A program made the translations under genes and the position numbers. A DNA stretch of 64,000 nt from UBA6183 sp943372215 (GTDB lineage: Bacteria; Bacteroidota; Bacteroidia; UKL13-3), in contig CALRXU020000005.1 in the NCBI GenBank assembly GCA_943372215.1, positions 1 through 64,000 on the forward strand, written 5' to 3'. The stretch's first letter is position 1; each line of letters opens with the position of its first letter. The notes under the pieces are model-generated. The model had not been told where the DNA came from and made no database searches. It saw nothing but the letters and a program-made list of their open reading frames with translations. Below are positions 24,420 through 34,087 of the stretch, piece after piece.

Positions 24420-25463
24420 ATGTTTAAGGCCACTTATCAAAAACATATCCTTCAATTTGCCAAGCCGGTGCGCACCTCAAGGCATACCCTTCATACGCAC
24501 ACCATTTACTACCTTACCCTGCAACGGCTTTCTGATGGTAAAAAAACATACGGAGAAGCGGCTCCGTTAATTGGTTTAAGCACCGATGATGTGCCTGATT
24601 TTGAAATGCACCTGCAACAGTTTTGTGATGAGGTAAATAACGGCAAAGCTCCTGAATCGTTGAATTTTGAAGGGTTTCCAAGCATTCAGTTTGCTTTTGA
24701 AACAGCTTTGCTTTGCATGCAACACCAGCAGGAATTTACTTTATTTAACACCCCCTTTTTAACGGGAGAGCCAATAAAAATAAACGGGCTTGTTTGGATG
24801 AGCAACCTAGAAGAAATGTTGCAAGAAGCCATTGAAAAAGCAGAAAGTGGTTACACCACCATTAAGTTTAAGGTGGGTGCCCTTGATTTTGATGAAGAAT
24901 GCAGAATGTTGGAGGCTTTTCGGAAAAAATTTGGTGCATACAAAGTTGACATTCGGTTAGATGCAAATGGTGCTTTTAAAAACGATGAGGCACTGTTGCA
25001 ACTTCAGGAGTTATCTCGTTTTGATATCCATAGCCTGGAACAGCCCATTAAGCCTAAGCAGTGGGAAATGATGGAAGAAGTTTGTGTAGAATCTGCAATA
25101 CCTATTGCTTTAGATGAAGAATTAATTGGTGTGCATGTGTTACAGGATGGCTTAAAAATGCTGCGCAAAATTAAACCTGCTTATTTAATTATTAAACCCA
25201 CGTTACTTGGCGGTCTTGCAGAGAGCAACCGTTGGGTTACTTGTGCTGAAAATGCTGAGGTTCATTGGTGGGCCACAAGCGCATTGGAAAGTAATGTTGG
25301 TTTAAATGCCATTGCACAATGGGTATCTACAAAAAATAATTTACTCCCCCAAGGATTGGGAACAGGCAACTTATACAACAATAACGCAGCCAGTCCTCTT
25401 AAAACCGCCAATGGTAAGCTATACAGCCATTCCGACCTTACTTGGCGTTTACCGGTACATTGA
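24420..25463 (+). CDS. menC: o-Succinylbenzoate synthase-like enolase-superfamily protein (MenC)
   Basis: A 347-aa enolase-superfamily enzyme. The active-site set is visible: KFKVGA (Lys base), RLDANGAF (Asp), LEQPI (Glu), LDEELIG (Asp/Glu) and IIKPTLLGG (second Lys). The order and spacing fit o-succinylbenzoate synthase, which dehydrates SHCHC in the menaquinone pathway. The start at 24420 (MFKATYQKH) begins just after the menA stop; an in-frame ATG at 24393 would overlap menA. A dipeptide-epimerase activity cannot be excluded by eye, but the menA neighbour favours MenC. Confidence 0.87.
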   Translation: MFKATYQKHILQFAKPVRTSRHTLHTHTIYYLTLQRLSDGKKTYGEAAPLIGLSTDDVPDFEMHLQQFCDEVNNGKAPESLNFEGFPSIQFAFETALLCMQHQQEFTLFNTPFLTGEPIKINGLVWMSNLEEMLQEAIEKAESGYTTIKFKVGALDFDEECRMLEAFRKKFGAYKVDIRLDANGAFKNDEALLQLQELSRFDIHSLEQPIKPKQWEMMEEVCVESAIPIALDEELIGVHVLQDGLKMLRKIKPAYLIIKPTLLGGLAESNRWVTCAENAEVHWWATSALESNVGLNAIAQWVSTKNNLLPQGLGTGNLYNNNAASPLKTANGKLYSHSDLTWRLPVH

Positions 25464-25573
25464 TATGTTCTTTACACTCATGTGTAATTTGTGCATAAAA
25501 CAATATATTCGTATAAATTCATGGCACATTAGTTTGATGTGCCTCTCTCAGGGGTGGGAATAAAAAAATATAT

Positions 25574-27646
25574 ATGTTAAATCGCACTGAACTGCTCAAA
25601 CACTTTACAATTTGGGCAATGCTAATTTGCATATTTTTTGCCGTTTTTCTTTCTTTTTTTGTGTCGTACTCAAAGTACTATATGGTGTTTTTTATAGGCG
25701 CTGTTGTGTTTGGAGGCAATCTATTACTTATCAATAAAAAGCACGTTGTTTTAGCTGGATTTGTTTTTTTATTAACCACCCATGTGCTGATGTTGATATT
25801 TGATGAAGGCATCATGAGTCCTATTAAAGGTTTTGTTTTTTACATCCCATTGATGTTGTGCAACCTTTGCCTCATCAACCCAAGAAATACTTTTCTGCAA
25901 CTTGGTTCAGCATGTATGACCATAACCTGCATTGTATTAACCAGTTTAACAGACCTTACACCCAAACTTTCGGCTGCTTTGTATAACCAAGACCATGTTC
26001 AGATTGCGGCTTCTTTTAATGTGTTGATGTCACTAGCGATTTGCACGGTTATTTTTTACTTGATTAATCGTTTATCTGTTAAAACAGAAGAGGCAAAAAT
26101 GGCCACCAATGATTTGCTGAAACAGCATGAATTGTTGTTAAACTCTATTAACCAAAATATAGATGTTGGCATTTGCAGAACCGATGCACTAACCAATAGG
26201 ATTGTTTATGCCAACCATGCCTTTTTAAACCTGTTTGGTTTTAAATCGCTTGAAGAGTTGCAACAAATCAATCCCAACGAGTTGTATTATGTTGCTGAAG
26301 ATCGCGAAAAAATATTGGCTGAACTTAAAAAACTGCATGGCGCTGCAAGCAGGGAGTTGTTGTTTAAGCGCAGAGATGGCAGTTTGTTTTGGGGGTTACT
26401 AAACTCCAGCAGTTTGGTAAATGAAGAAGGTAGGATGATGTTTGATGGAGCCTTGCGTGACATTACCTCGTTGATGAAAATGCAGCAGGACCTTGTTGAT
26501 GCGAAAGAAAATGCAGAGAAATCGTCCCTGATTAAGTCTCAGTTTTTATCATCCATGAGCCATGAAATCCGCACCCCCATGAATGCGGTAATTGGTGCTT
26601 GTAACCTGTTGTTGATGGAAGAACCTAAGCCTGCACAAGTTGAAAATTTATTGCTGCTTAAATCAGCCGGAAACAACCTGATGCGTTTAATCAACAACGT
26701 ATTGGATTTTAGCCGCATTGAAACGGGTAAGTTAGAGTTTGAAGAGATACCCACCGACCTCTCCATCGTTTTAAAAGAGATTACAGATACCCATTTAATT
26801 GAGGCCAAACGCAAAGGAATAGGCCTTCAATTGCATATGGATGACGATGAACCAGCTTATTTGGTTGATCCGATGTGGTTTTCGCAGGTTTTAAACAACC
26901 TGGTATCCAATGCCGTTAAATTTACGGAAAAGGGTATGGTAAAAGTTAACGTTCAGGTATTATCAAAAACGGCAACGGCCAACATCCTGCGATTTGAGGT
27001 GATTGACACAGGCATTGGTATATCAGCCGATAAGCAAGACCTTATTTTTAAAAGCTTTAGCCAAGAAATGCGGGATACCAAACGCAAATACGGTGGTACA
27101 GGATTAGGCTTAGCCATTACCAAAAATATCCTGCAAAAAATGGGCAGTGAAATTAAGGTACATAGCAACAAAGGAAAAGGGGCTACTTTCTTCTTTGAAA
27201 TTACGCTTAAGAAGGCTTTGGGTGTTAAAATGCCTGCAAAATCATACCTCCCAGCTAATGAATCATTAAAAGGACTTCAAGTGCTTGTTGTTGAAGACAA
27301 CCCAACCAACTTATTTGTGATACAAAAGTTCCTATCCAGGTGGGAGGTTAATTTTACCATATGCGAAAACGGAACAGATGCCATCAACCAACTAAAAAAT
27401 GGTGCATTTGATGTGGTACTAATGGATTTGCATATGCCTGATATAGATGGTTTGGAAGCCACCAAATTGATTCGGGTATTTGACCAACATACCCCAATTA
27501 TTGCCATGACTGCCGATGCCTTTAAAGAAACCCGCGACCAGGCCATAGCATCTGGCATGAATGATTTTATCTCAAAACCATTTGACCCAAAAGATTTGCA
27601 TGACAAGCTTGGCTCCTATTATGCAAATGCCATTCAAAAACGGTAG
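25574..27646 (+). CDS. Hybrid sensor histidine kinase with receiver domain
   Basis: A 690-aa membrane sensor. Residues 1-165 contain about six hydrophobic helices, then a coiled linker and a PAS domain (~190-300, with GLLNSSSLVNEEGR). HisKA has the phosphoacceptor His near residue 330 (SMSHEIRTPMNAVIGA). HATPase_c has the N-box NNLVSNAVKF, G1 DTGIGI and GGTGLGLAI. The C-terminal receiver has phosphoacceptor Asp near 618 (VVLMDLHMPDIDG) and the KPF lysine. There is no partner regulator next to it. The signal is unknown. Confidence 0.93.
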   Translation: MLNRTELLKHFTIWAMLICIFFAVFLSFFVSYSKYYMVFFIGAVVFGGNLLLINKKHVVLAGFVFLLTTHVLMLIFDEGIMSPIKGFVFYIPLMLCNLCLINPRNTFLQLGSACMTITCIVLTSLTDLTPKLSAALYNQDHVQIAASFNVLMSLAICTVIFYLINRLSVKTEEAKMATNDLLKQHELLLNSINQNIDVGICRTDALTNRIVYANHAFLNLFGFKSLEELQQINPNELYYVAEDREKILAELKKLHGAASRELLFKRRDGSLFWGLLNSSSLVNEEGRMMFDGALRDITSLMKMQQDLVDAKENAEKSSLIKSQFLSSMSHEIRTPMNAVIGACNLLLMEEPKPAQVENLLLLKSAGNNLMRLINNVLDFSRIETGKLEFEEIPTDLSIVLKEITDTHLIEAKRKGIGLQLHMDDDEPAYLVDPMWFSQVLNNLVSNAVKFTEKGMVKVNVQVLSKTATANILRFEVIDTGIGISADKQDLIFKSFSQEMRDTKRKYGGTGLGLAITKNILQKMGSEIKVHSNKGKGATFFFEITLKKALGVKMPAKSYLPANESLKGLQVLVVEDNPTNLFVIQKFLSRWEVNFTICENGTDAINQLKNGAFDVVLMDLHMPDIDGLEATKLIRVFDQHTPIIAMTADAFKETRDQAIASGMNDFISKPFDPKDLHDKLGSYYANAIQKR

Positions 27647-27766
27647 TTCAGTTCATTCATAGCATTTCCTCCTAAACGGTTACCCATCAACATGGATAAT
27701 CTCCATTGGTGTAATTGCATTTTTTAATATTTAGCAGACCAATAACTTGCTGCCATATTGTTTAAT

Positions 27767-29014
27767 ATGGTTGACAGAATTATTCAGAAAAAACACCCAA
27801 ACCTCCGAAGAAATTTGCTGATTGCAGGTGCAAGCCTGGCCATTGTTTTGTTGTTGCTTTTATTCAACCAAAAGCATTCCACCTCTTTGCATGCCGACAT
27901 TGGGCGATTAACCCTATCTGTTACACAGGTGGGTTTTTTTCAGGAATACATTGCCGTTGATGGCACAGTGCTGCCTATTAAAACCATTTATCTTGATGCC
28001 ATTGAAGGCGGAAGGGTAGCCGAAAAGTACGTGCAAGACGGAGACCATGTAACAGCCGGACAACCTATTTTAAAATTATTAAATACTGATTTGCAGTTGG
28101 ATTTTTTACAACGCGAAACCCAGGCCTTTGATCTGATTAATAACTTGCAAAACGCCCGCAATACCCTTGAAAACAATAAAGTGAACCGGCTTAATCAATT
28201 GGCCGAAGTTGATTTTCAATGCAAAGAATCGGAACGGTTGTTTGCCATGAATGATGAATTGTTTAAGGATAAACTGATTTCTAAACAGGAGTATTTGCAG
28301 GTTAAAAACACCTATGAGTACAACAAACGCAGAAAGCAACTGATTGAACAGGCCATAGTTCAAGACTCCATTACGGCTTACGAACAAATGAAACAAATGC
28401 GGGAGTCGTACGCCCGCATGCAGAGCAATATTAAACTGATGCGGCAGAAAACCGAAGACCTGATTGTACGTGCACCTGCAAGTGGGCAATTGTCGTCATT
28501 CAGGGCCGAAATTGGTGAGTTGAAAACCAAGGGACAAAACCTTGGACAACTTGATGTTTTAAATGGCTATAAAGTGCGTGCGCAAATTGATGAGCATTAC
28601 ATTAGCCGATTAATTGCGGGCCAGCAGGCACAATTTGATTTTAGCGGCACTAGCTACACCCTTCAGATTAAAACCATTTATCCTCAGGTTACCAATGGCC
28701 GATTTGATGCTGATTTGGAGTTTACCTCGGCTCAACCCACCTCCATAAAAAAGGGGCAAAATTTACCCTTGCGTTTACAACTTGGCAAAAACGAAAAAGT
28801 AATGCTGATAGCCAAGGGTGGATTTTACCAAACTACCGGAGGCAATTGGATTTATGTGTTGGATAAAAGCGGCAAGTTTGCCGAAAAAAGAAACATCACC
28901 ACGGGTAGGCAAAACCCCGAATATTATGAAATATTAAGCGGACTAAAGGAAGGGGAAAAGGTGATTACCTCCTCTTATGAAACCTTGGGTAATTATGACC
29001 GCATCAATTTTTAA
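27767..29014 (+). CDS. Periplasmic adaptor (HlyD/MacA-type membrane fusion protein)
   Basis: A 415-aa protein anchored by one N-terminal helix (LLIAGASLAIVLLLLLF). A first lipoyl half (GGRVAEKYVQDGDHVTAGQP), a long coiled-coil hairpin (~105-235, LNQLAEVDFQCKESERLF onward), a second lipoyl half (VRAPASGQLSSFRAEIGELK) and a C-terminal beta-barrel/membrane-proximal part (EILSGLKEGEKVITSSYE) follow. It is the adaptor of a MacAB-like tripartite system, with the ATPase gene 20 bp downstream. The ATG at 27767 was preferred over the TTG at 27758. Confidence 0.88.
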   Translation: MVDRIIQKKHPNLRRNLLIAGASLAIVLLLLLFNQKHSTSLHADIGRLTLSVTQVGFFQEYIAVDGTVLPIKTIYLDAIEGGRVAEKYVQDGDHVTAGQPILKLLNTDLQLDFLQRETQAFDLINNLQNARNTLENNKVNRLNQLAEVDFQCKESERLFAMNDELFKDKLISKQEYLQVKNTYEYNKRRKQLIEQAIVQDSITAYEQMKQMRESYARMQSNIKLMRQKTEDLIVRAPASGQLSSFRAEIGELKTKGQNLGQLDVLNGYKVRAQIDEHYISRLIAGQQAQFDFSGTSYTLQIKTIYPQVTNGRFDADLEFTSAQPTSIKKGQNLPLRLQLGKNEKVMLIAKGGFYQTTGGNWIYVLDKSGKFAEKRNITTGRQNPEYYEILSGLKEGEKVITSSYETLGNYDRINF

Positions 29015-29034
29015 CCTGTTAATCCATTCAGACT

Positions 29035-29736
29035 ATGCTGATACACACAGAAAACCTAACGCGAATTTATCGGACGGACGAAATTGAAACTGTTTCGTTA
29101 GACCAAATTAACTTAACCATTGACGAAGGCGATTTTGTTGCCATTATGGGACCATCGGGGTGTGGGAAATCTACCCTGCTCAACTTAATTGGTTTATTGG
29201 ATGCGCCCACTTCGGGAATGTACTCATTAATGGGTACGGATGTTTCAGGATTTAATGAAAGGCAACGAGCCCTTATGCGCAAGTCCAACATTGGTTTTAT
29301 TTTTCAAAGTTTTAACCTAATAGATGAACTCACCGTATTTGAAAACATTGAGTTGCCACTGCTTTACCTGGGTTTTTCGGCTGCTGAGCGCAAGCAAAAA
29401 GTGGAAGAAACCATGATGAGAATGGAAATAGCACACCGCAAAAAACACTTTCCACAACAATTATCAGGCGGACAACAGCAACGGGTTGCAGTATGCAGGG
29501 CTATCGTTACCAATCCCAAATTGATATTGGCCGATGAGCCTACTGGAAATTTAGACTCAAAAAATGGTGAAGAGGTGATGAAGTTGCTGACCACACTGAA
29601 CCAACAAGGAACAACCGTTTTGATGGTAACACACTCCAAAGAACATGCGAAATATGCCAAACGAATTGTACATGTGTTGGATGGGAAAATTGTTTCCATC
29701 AACAACCAACCCACCAGTGCTTATGCTTCATCATAA
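29035..29736 (+). CDS. ABC transporter ATP-binding protein (MacB/LolD type)
   Basis: A 233-aa nucleotide-binding subunit: Walker A GPSGCGKST, Q-loop FIFQSFNL, signature LSGGQQQRVAVCRAI, Walker B LILADEPTGNLD and the switch His in MVTHSKEHA. The sequence type is that of MacB/LolD-like transporters which use FtsX-fold permeases. The matching permease is probably the gene at 31637-34033, separated by three opposite-strand genes. An inverted repeat overlaps the 3' end. Confidence 0.93.
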   Translation: MLIHTENLTRIYRTDEIETVSLDQINLTIDEGDFVAIMGPSGCGKSTLLNLIGLLDAPTSGMYSLMGTDVSGFNERQRALMRKSNIGFIFQSFNLIDELTVFENIELPLLYLGFSAAERKQKVEETMMRMEIAHRKKHFPQQLSGGQQQRVAVCRAIVTNPKLILADEPTGNLDSKNGEEVMKLLTTLNQQGTTVLMVTHSKEHAKYAKRIVHVLDGKIVSINNQPTSAYASS

Positions 29737-29743
29737 GCACTGG
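29714..29743. terminator. Perfect 12-bp inverted repeat, candidate terminator
   Basis: CCAGTGCTTATG and CATAAGCACTGG flank a CTTCAT loop and include the stop codon of the ATPase gene. It lies between convergent genes. There is no T-run directly after it, so it may act as an mRNA 3' stabiliser rather than an intrinsic terminator. Confidence 0.45.
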
Positions 29744-29757
29744 CTGAAGTGCAACAA

Positions 29758-30243
29758 TTAAAATTTCTTATACTGGTAGTCTTCCCTTTTTGCTTTCCCT
29801 TTTTCAAACCCACTTACTATGGCGTATATTTCATCTTTACCTGCTTTGCCATAGGTAATACTTTGCGGGTAATCGTGTTCTTGGTTTTCAAACACCAGCT
29901 TAACACCTGCTGAATCTTGTTTGCAAGCAAAAAGCACGGGGTTGTTATTATTTACACGTGCAATAAATACCCATTGGCTCCCAATAAGCTGCAAGCGCAT
30001 ATCTTCGCGCACCACAGTGTCTTTACCTGCAATTACAAACCCTGTTCCAATTAACATGGTTTCATCCTGTTGTTTCCAATATTCGTAAACTTTGGCATCT
30101 CCGTAATCAATCACCCAGTTTCCTATTAACCACGGAAACACCTTTTTCGTTTCAGGTTGTGCAGGTTCAGTTGATTGGTGTTGTGTTGGTTTGTTGCATG
30201 CCAATATGGCCAAAGCAAAGGCTGCAAAAAAGTAAACTCTCAT
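29758..30243 (-). CDS. DUF6265-like lipoprotein
   Basis: A 161-aa lipoprotein (lipobox AILAC). The mature part begins with a proline-rich stretch and then a lipocalin-like beta domain: FPWLIGNWVIDYGD, YEYWKQQDETMLIGTGFVI, FENQEHDYPQSITYG. These are typical of DUF6265/lipocalin-like proteins. The ligand is unknown. It lies 3 bp downstream of the VOC gene on the same strand and is probably co-transcribed with it and the AraC gene. Confidence 0.7.
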   Translation of the reverse strand: MRVYFFAAFALAILACNKPTQHQSTEPAQPETKKVFPWLIGNWVIDYGDAKVYEYWKQQDETMLIGTGFVIAGKDTVVREDMRLQLIGSQWVFIARVNNNNPVLFACKQDSAGVKLVFENQEHDYPQSITYGKAGKDEIYAIVSGFEKGKAKREDYQYKKF

Positions 30244-30246
30244 GGT

Positions 30247-30615
30247 TTAGTGCATTGAATGTAGTCCGATGGTGTTTCCTTCCGTATCAGCAAAAAAGGC
30301 AAAATATCCCATCTCTGGTGAAATGATGGTTTTGGGAACAACAATATTTCCTCCAGCTTTTTCTACTTTTGACAATACCCCGTTCAAATCGTCACCACCA
30401 TTTAGATAAACCAAACAGCCTTTATCTGATGGAATATGATTTTCGCTTTGCACGATGGCGCCTGAAACGGTTTCTTCATTGCCAGGAAACATCCCCATTA
30501 GGTTTCCCGGCATTTCTAACTGATGAATGTTTACCGATAAAATCTGCTCATAAAAAGATTTTGCCCTGTTGAAATCCGAAACAGGAATTTCAAACCAATT
30601 GATCATGTTTTGCAT
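30247..30615 (-). CDS. VOC (glyoxalase/bleomycin-resistance) family protein
   Basis: A 122-aa single VOC domain: INWFEIPVSDFNRAKSFYEQ opening, MFPGNEETVSGAIV in the middle and FFADTEGNTIGLHS at the end. It would act as a dimer binding a metal and a small molecule; the exact activity cannot be assigned. It lies between the AraC-type regulator gene and the DUF6265 lipoprotein gene, all on the minus strand. Confidence 0.85.
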   Translation of the reverse strand: MQNMINWFEIPVSDFNRAKSFYEQILSVNIHQLEMPGNLMGMFPGNEETVSGAIVQSENHIPSDKGCLVYLNGGDDLNGVLSKVEKAGGNIVVPKTIISPEMGYFAFFADTEGNTIGLHSMH

Positions 30616-30679
30616 TGTTTTTTATTTTAGGCTTCAAAAATGAATGAAGCAACTTACCTGTAATTGTACAAATCGGACA

Positions 30680-31483
30680 TTATTTCAACAGAAACAACGT
30701 AGCCAATTGTTCTTCGTTTTTAAAATACGCCCCAGGACTCATGCCTGCATATTGTTTAAACTCCCTAATGAAATGTGCTTGGTCATAATATCCGCACTGC
30801 AAAGCAAGTTCCCCCAAATTTACTTCTGGTTGTTGATTGCATTGGCTAAAAAAAGACTGAAAACGAATGATACCTGCAAATACTTTAGGAGGCAACCCTA
30901 CTAAAAGCGTAAAGTTTCTTGTAAACTGTCTCACACTTAAATTACTCATCTCAGCCAATTCATCAATCTTTACATTTCCTTGTTGACCTTTAAGCCGTGT
31001 AATCACCTTTTTTAGCTTTTCAATTTGGTAGGAAGGATGATTGGTTTGTTTAAATAAAAATTGTTGTATTTCACTTATGGCAGCCTCTTTATCTAGTTGA
31101 TAAATTTTCTCTTCCAATTCATGTGCGTCATTACCCCAAATATGTCGAATAGGCATTTCACCATTTGTAATATGTTGCAACGGCATATTCACCAACGGGT
31201 ACAAGCCCCATGGATGAAATCTTACACCAATAATATCGGCATTACCCATGGCTTGAAGATGCAATGGCTTATTCAGTTGTCCAACCAATATGCTTTTTTC
31301 CTGAACTTGTTGCTGGTGGTTACTGATTCTTTTAAAGGGTGGACCGAAATGAAAAATAAGTTCCATACACCCATCCGGAAAAACAACATTTACGGCATCA
31401 TCATACCGTGCATTTTCCAATACCCAAATGCACTTTACATGATTGCTTAATGCTTCTATTGGTTTATACTCTTTGTAAAACAT
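30680..31483 (-). CDS. AraC-family transcriptional regulator
   Basis: A 267-aa regulator. The N-terminal sensor (VFPDGCMELIFHFGPPF) is of the DUF6597 type often joined to AraC HTH domains. The C-terminal double HTH has KIDELAEMSNLSVRQFTRNF and LGELALQCGYYDQAHFIREF, followed by GMSPGAYF. It probably controls the two downstream genes (VOC and lipoprotein) or itself. The three-gene block interrupts an ABC exporter operon. Confidence 0.9.
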   Translation of the reverse strand: MFYKEYKPIEALSNHVKCIWVLENARYDDAVNVVFPDGCMELIFHFGPPFKRISNHQQQVQEKSILVGQLNKPLHLQAMGNADIIGVRFHPWGLYPLVNMPLQHITNGEMPIRHIWGNDAHELEEKIYQLDKEAAISEIQQFLFKQTNHPSYQIEKLKKVITRLKGQQGNVKIDELAEMSNLSVRQFTRNFTLLVGLPPKVFAGIIRFQSFFSQCNQQPEVNLGELALQCGYYDQAHFIREFKQYAGMSPGAYFKNEEQLATLFLLK

Positions 31484-31636
31484 TTAAATTTTCTATACAA
31501 ACCTAATACTATTTCATTGGTAAGCGGTTGCCTATAAAACAACAAATTTTCCTATCATGTAAATACAGGTGTTGGAACAAATAAAAAATTGTTAGTTAGG
31601 GGCAAATAACTTTTTCTAATATAAAAGTAACCAATC

Positions 31637-34033
31637 ATGTTAATAGGCATTTTTAAAAACTCATTCCGCATATTTTGGTATCACCGCTTCCACTCCGCCA
31701 TCAATGTTTTGGGGTTATCAGTTGGCATTGCTTCTTGTTTATTGATTTACCTGTTTGTTCAAAATGAATGGGCCTATGATAAACACCATAGCAAACACAA
31801 CCGCATTTACCGCCTGGTTTCTGATTTAAGCTTGGGAGGGGAAGAAGGTAAACATGGTTTGAGCTCATACATGCTTTCTCCAACTTTGAAACAGGACTAT
31901 CCAGAAGTTGAAGAGAGCATTCGTGTAATGCCCGTTAATAAACAAACCATGTGGGTGAACGAAAAACCCTTTCAGTTTAATGATAACCTGATGAGCGAAG
32001 CTGGCTTCTTCTCTATGTTTGATTACGTGTTTATTGAAGGCGACCCCAAAACGGCTCTTATTGAGCCGCAAAGTGTGGTGATTACTGATGAGGTGGCCAT
32101 GAAGATGTTTGGCGCAACAACAGGAATATTGGGTAAAATGATTAAGTACGCCAGACAGAGCTATAAAGTTACTGGAGTGGTTAAGGATGTTAAGGACAAT
32201 TCTCATTTGTATTTTAACACCCTATTATCCCTCAACTCAATACCAGAACAACTGGAAAACACCTTGCGCAATGATTGGTTTTATTTGGCACAAACCAATT
32301 ATGTGTTGTTTAAAAACGAATCGGACGCCATAGGTTTTGATCACAAACTGGTACAATTGCGTGATAAGTACATTATGCCCTGGACCAAGCAGGTAAATAC
32401 AGATGGTAAAATCACCCATCACCTGCAACCCCTCACTGATATTCACTTAAGCAGTGATTATCCAGCGGGCTATGCCAAAGTGGGTAACAAATCTTATACC
32501 TACATTTTTTCACTATTGGCCATTTTTATCCTCATCATTGCCAGCATCAACTATGTGAATATGGCCACGGCTGCTTCTGCAAAACGGGCCAAAGAAATAG
32601 GAATAAGAAAAACACTTGGTGCTGATGCCCGGACATTGTTTATTCAGTTTATTGTAGAGTCGCTATTGATTGCTTTGTTCGCAACCATATTGGGATTGCT
32701 TTGGGCACATTTGGTGTTGCCCACTTTTAATAACATTACCAACAAATTTTTAACGTTAGACTACACCCTAGGCAGGTTGTTAATATTGCCCCTGTTTGCC
32801 TTGTTAATTGGCGTTATTGCAGGAATCTATCCGGCTTTATACCTTTCGCGCTTACAGCCAGCAATCATGTTAAAATCAGGCAAAGTGCCTGGTGGGTTTA
32901 TTTCATGGATGCGCAAATCCTTATTAACGTTACAGTTTACCATTGCATTGTTATTTGCTGCATGCACTGCTGTGGTTTATTCGCAGATTACATTTATTAA
33001 AAACAAAAACATGGGCTTTAATAAAGACCAGATTTTAATAGTGAGTATGCCTGCACCAGATACTGCTTTTACCAATAAATTTGAAGTGGTAAAACAAGAA
33101 TTGCTGCGTTTTCCAAGTATTCAACAAATTGCGCTCACCAGTAATGTTCCAGGAATGCCAACAGGAAATCTGTTTCATGTGATTGAAACAGCTGATCACC
33201 AACGCCAGGAAAAAGCCATTGATTATTTAGTGGTAAGCCATGACTTTATACCCATTTTGAATATTCAACTGGCACAAGGACGCAACTTTAATAAAGACTT
33301 TTTAAGTGACCAAACTGGAGCTTTTATTGTGAATGAAAAAGCGGTGAAAACTTACGGATGGAAAGACCCCTTAAACTGCACATTGGAAAATGGTTTTGGC
33401 TACAAAGGCAAAATAATTGGTGTGGTAAAAGACTTTAATTACAAATCATTGCATGAAAACATACAACCCATGATTATGATGCTTGGGAAGCAAATACAAG
33501 GGAATTTAATGCTAAAGATTGCGGCTGGAAAAGAAGCGGAGAGCATTGAACATTTAGAAAAACTATGGAGTCAATACTCCAGAAAATATCCGCTTGAATA
33601 TTTCTTTTTAGATGACAATTTCAACAAGTTATACAAAAACGACATTCAGGTAATGCAGTTGTTTACGTTGTTCTCTTTAATTAGTTTGTTGTTATGCAGT
33701 GTAGGGCTTTATGCCATGGTTACTCATCATTTGGAACAACGTGTGAAAGAAATTGGTATCAGAAAAGTAATGGGAGCAAGTGTATTTGATATTGTAATGA
33801 TGATGAATAAAGAATACCTGCTGTTATTTGTATTTGCCACAATCATTGCTATCTCCACTTCGGTTTATTTGATGCAGCAATGGCTTGAAAATTTTGCCTA
33901 TCGCGTGGCGTTAACACCATGGGTATTTATAGCATCTACTGCACTTATTGCTTGCATTGCTCTACTTACCATTAGCCTTAAAACATTTAAAGCGGCTTCT
34001 GCCAACCCGGTTGATAGCCTACGATATGAATAG
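31637..34033 (+). CDS. ABC transporter permease (MacB-like, two FtsX domains)
   Basis: A 798-aa permease with the usual arrangement: TM1 (~20-40), periplasmic MacB_PCD domain, three TM helices of the first FtsX domain (~290-430, with AKRAKEIGIRKTLGA), a fifth region starting WMRKSLLTLQFTIALL, a second periplasmic domain, and a second FtsX domain (~675-795, with EQRVKEIGIRKVMGAS). Bacteroidota encode many such permeases that export lipids, peptides or drugs by mechanotransmission. The likely partners, ATPase and adaptor, are upstream at 27767-29736. Confidence 0.92.
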   Translation: MLIGIFKNSFRIFWYHRFHSAINVLGLSVGIASCLLIYLFVQNEWAYDKHHSKHNRIYRLVSDLSLGGEEGKHGLSSYMLSPTLKQDYPEVEESIRVMPVNKQTMWVNEKPFQFNDNLMSEAGFFSMFDYVFIEGDPKTALIEPQSVVITDEVAMKMFGATTGILGKMIKYARQSYKVTGVVKDVKDNSHLYFNTLLSLNSIPEQLENTLRNDWFYLAQTNYVLFKNESDAIGFDHKLVQLRDKYIMPWTKQVNTDGKITHHLQPLTDIHLSSDYPAGYAKVGNKSYTYIFSLLAIFILIIASINYVNMATAASAKRAKEIGIRKTLGADARTLFIQFIVESLLIALFATILGLLWAHLVLPTFNNITNKFLTLDYTLGRLLILPLFALLIGVIAGIYPALYLSRLQPAIMLKSGKVPGGFISWMRKSLLTLQFTIALLFAACTAVVYSQITFIKNKNMGFNKDQILIVSMPAPDTAFTNKFEVVKQELLRFPSIQQIALTSNVPGMPTGNLFHVIETADHQRQEKAIDYLVVSHDFIPILNIQLAQGRNFNKDFLSDQTGAFIVNEKAVKTYGWKDPLNCTLENGFGYKGKIIGVVKDFNYKSLHENIQPMIMMLGKQIQGNLMLKIAAGKEAESIEHLEKLWSQYSRKYPLEYFFLDDNFNKLYKNDIQVMQLFTLFSLISLLLCSVGLYAMVTHHLEQRVKEIGIRKVMGASVFDIVMMMNKEYLLLFVFATIIAISTSVYLMQQWLENFAYRVALTPWVFIASTALIACIALLTISLKTFKAASANPVDSLRYE

Positions 34034-34087
34034 GGGAATGTGCAGCGTTTGGCTGATTGTATTTGTTTTTAAATCAGCGTAACGCCA

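Noticed and set aside
29035..34033. Calling the exporter macAB with substrate macrolide
   Set aside because: The MacAB-like fold is shared by many Bacteroidota exporters, and nothing here identifies the substrate.
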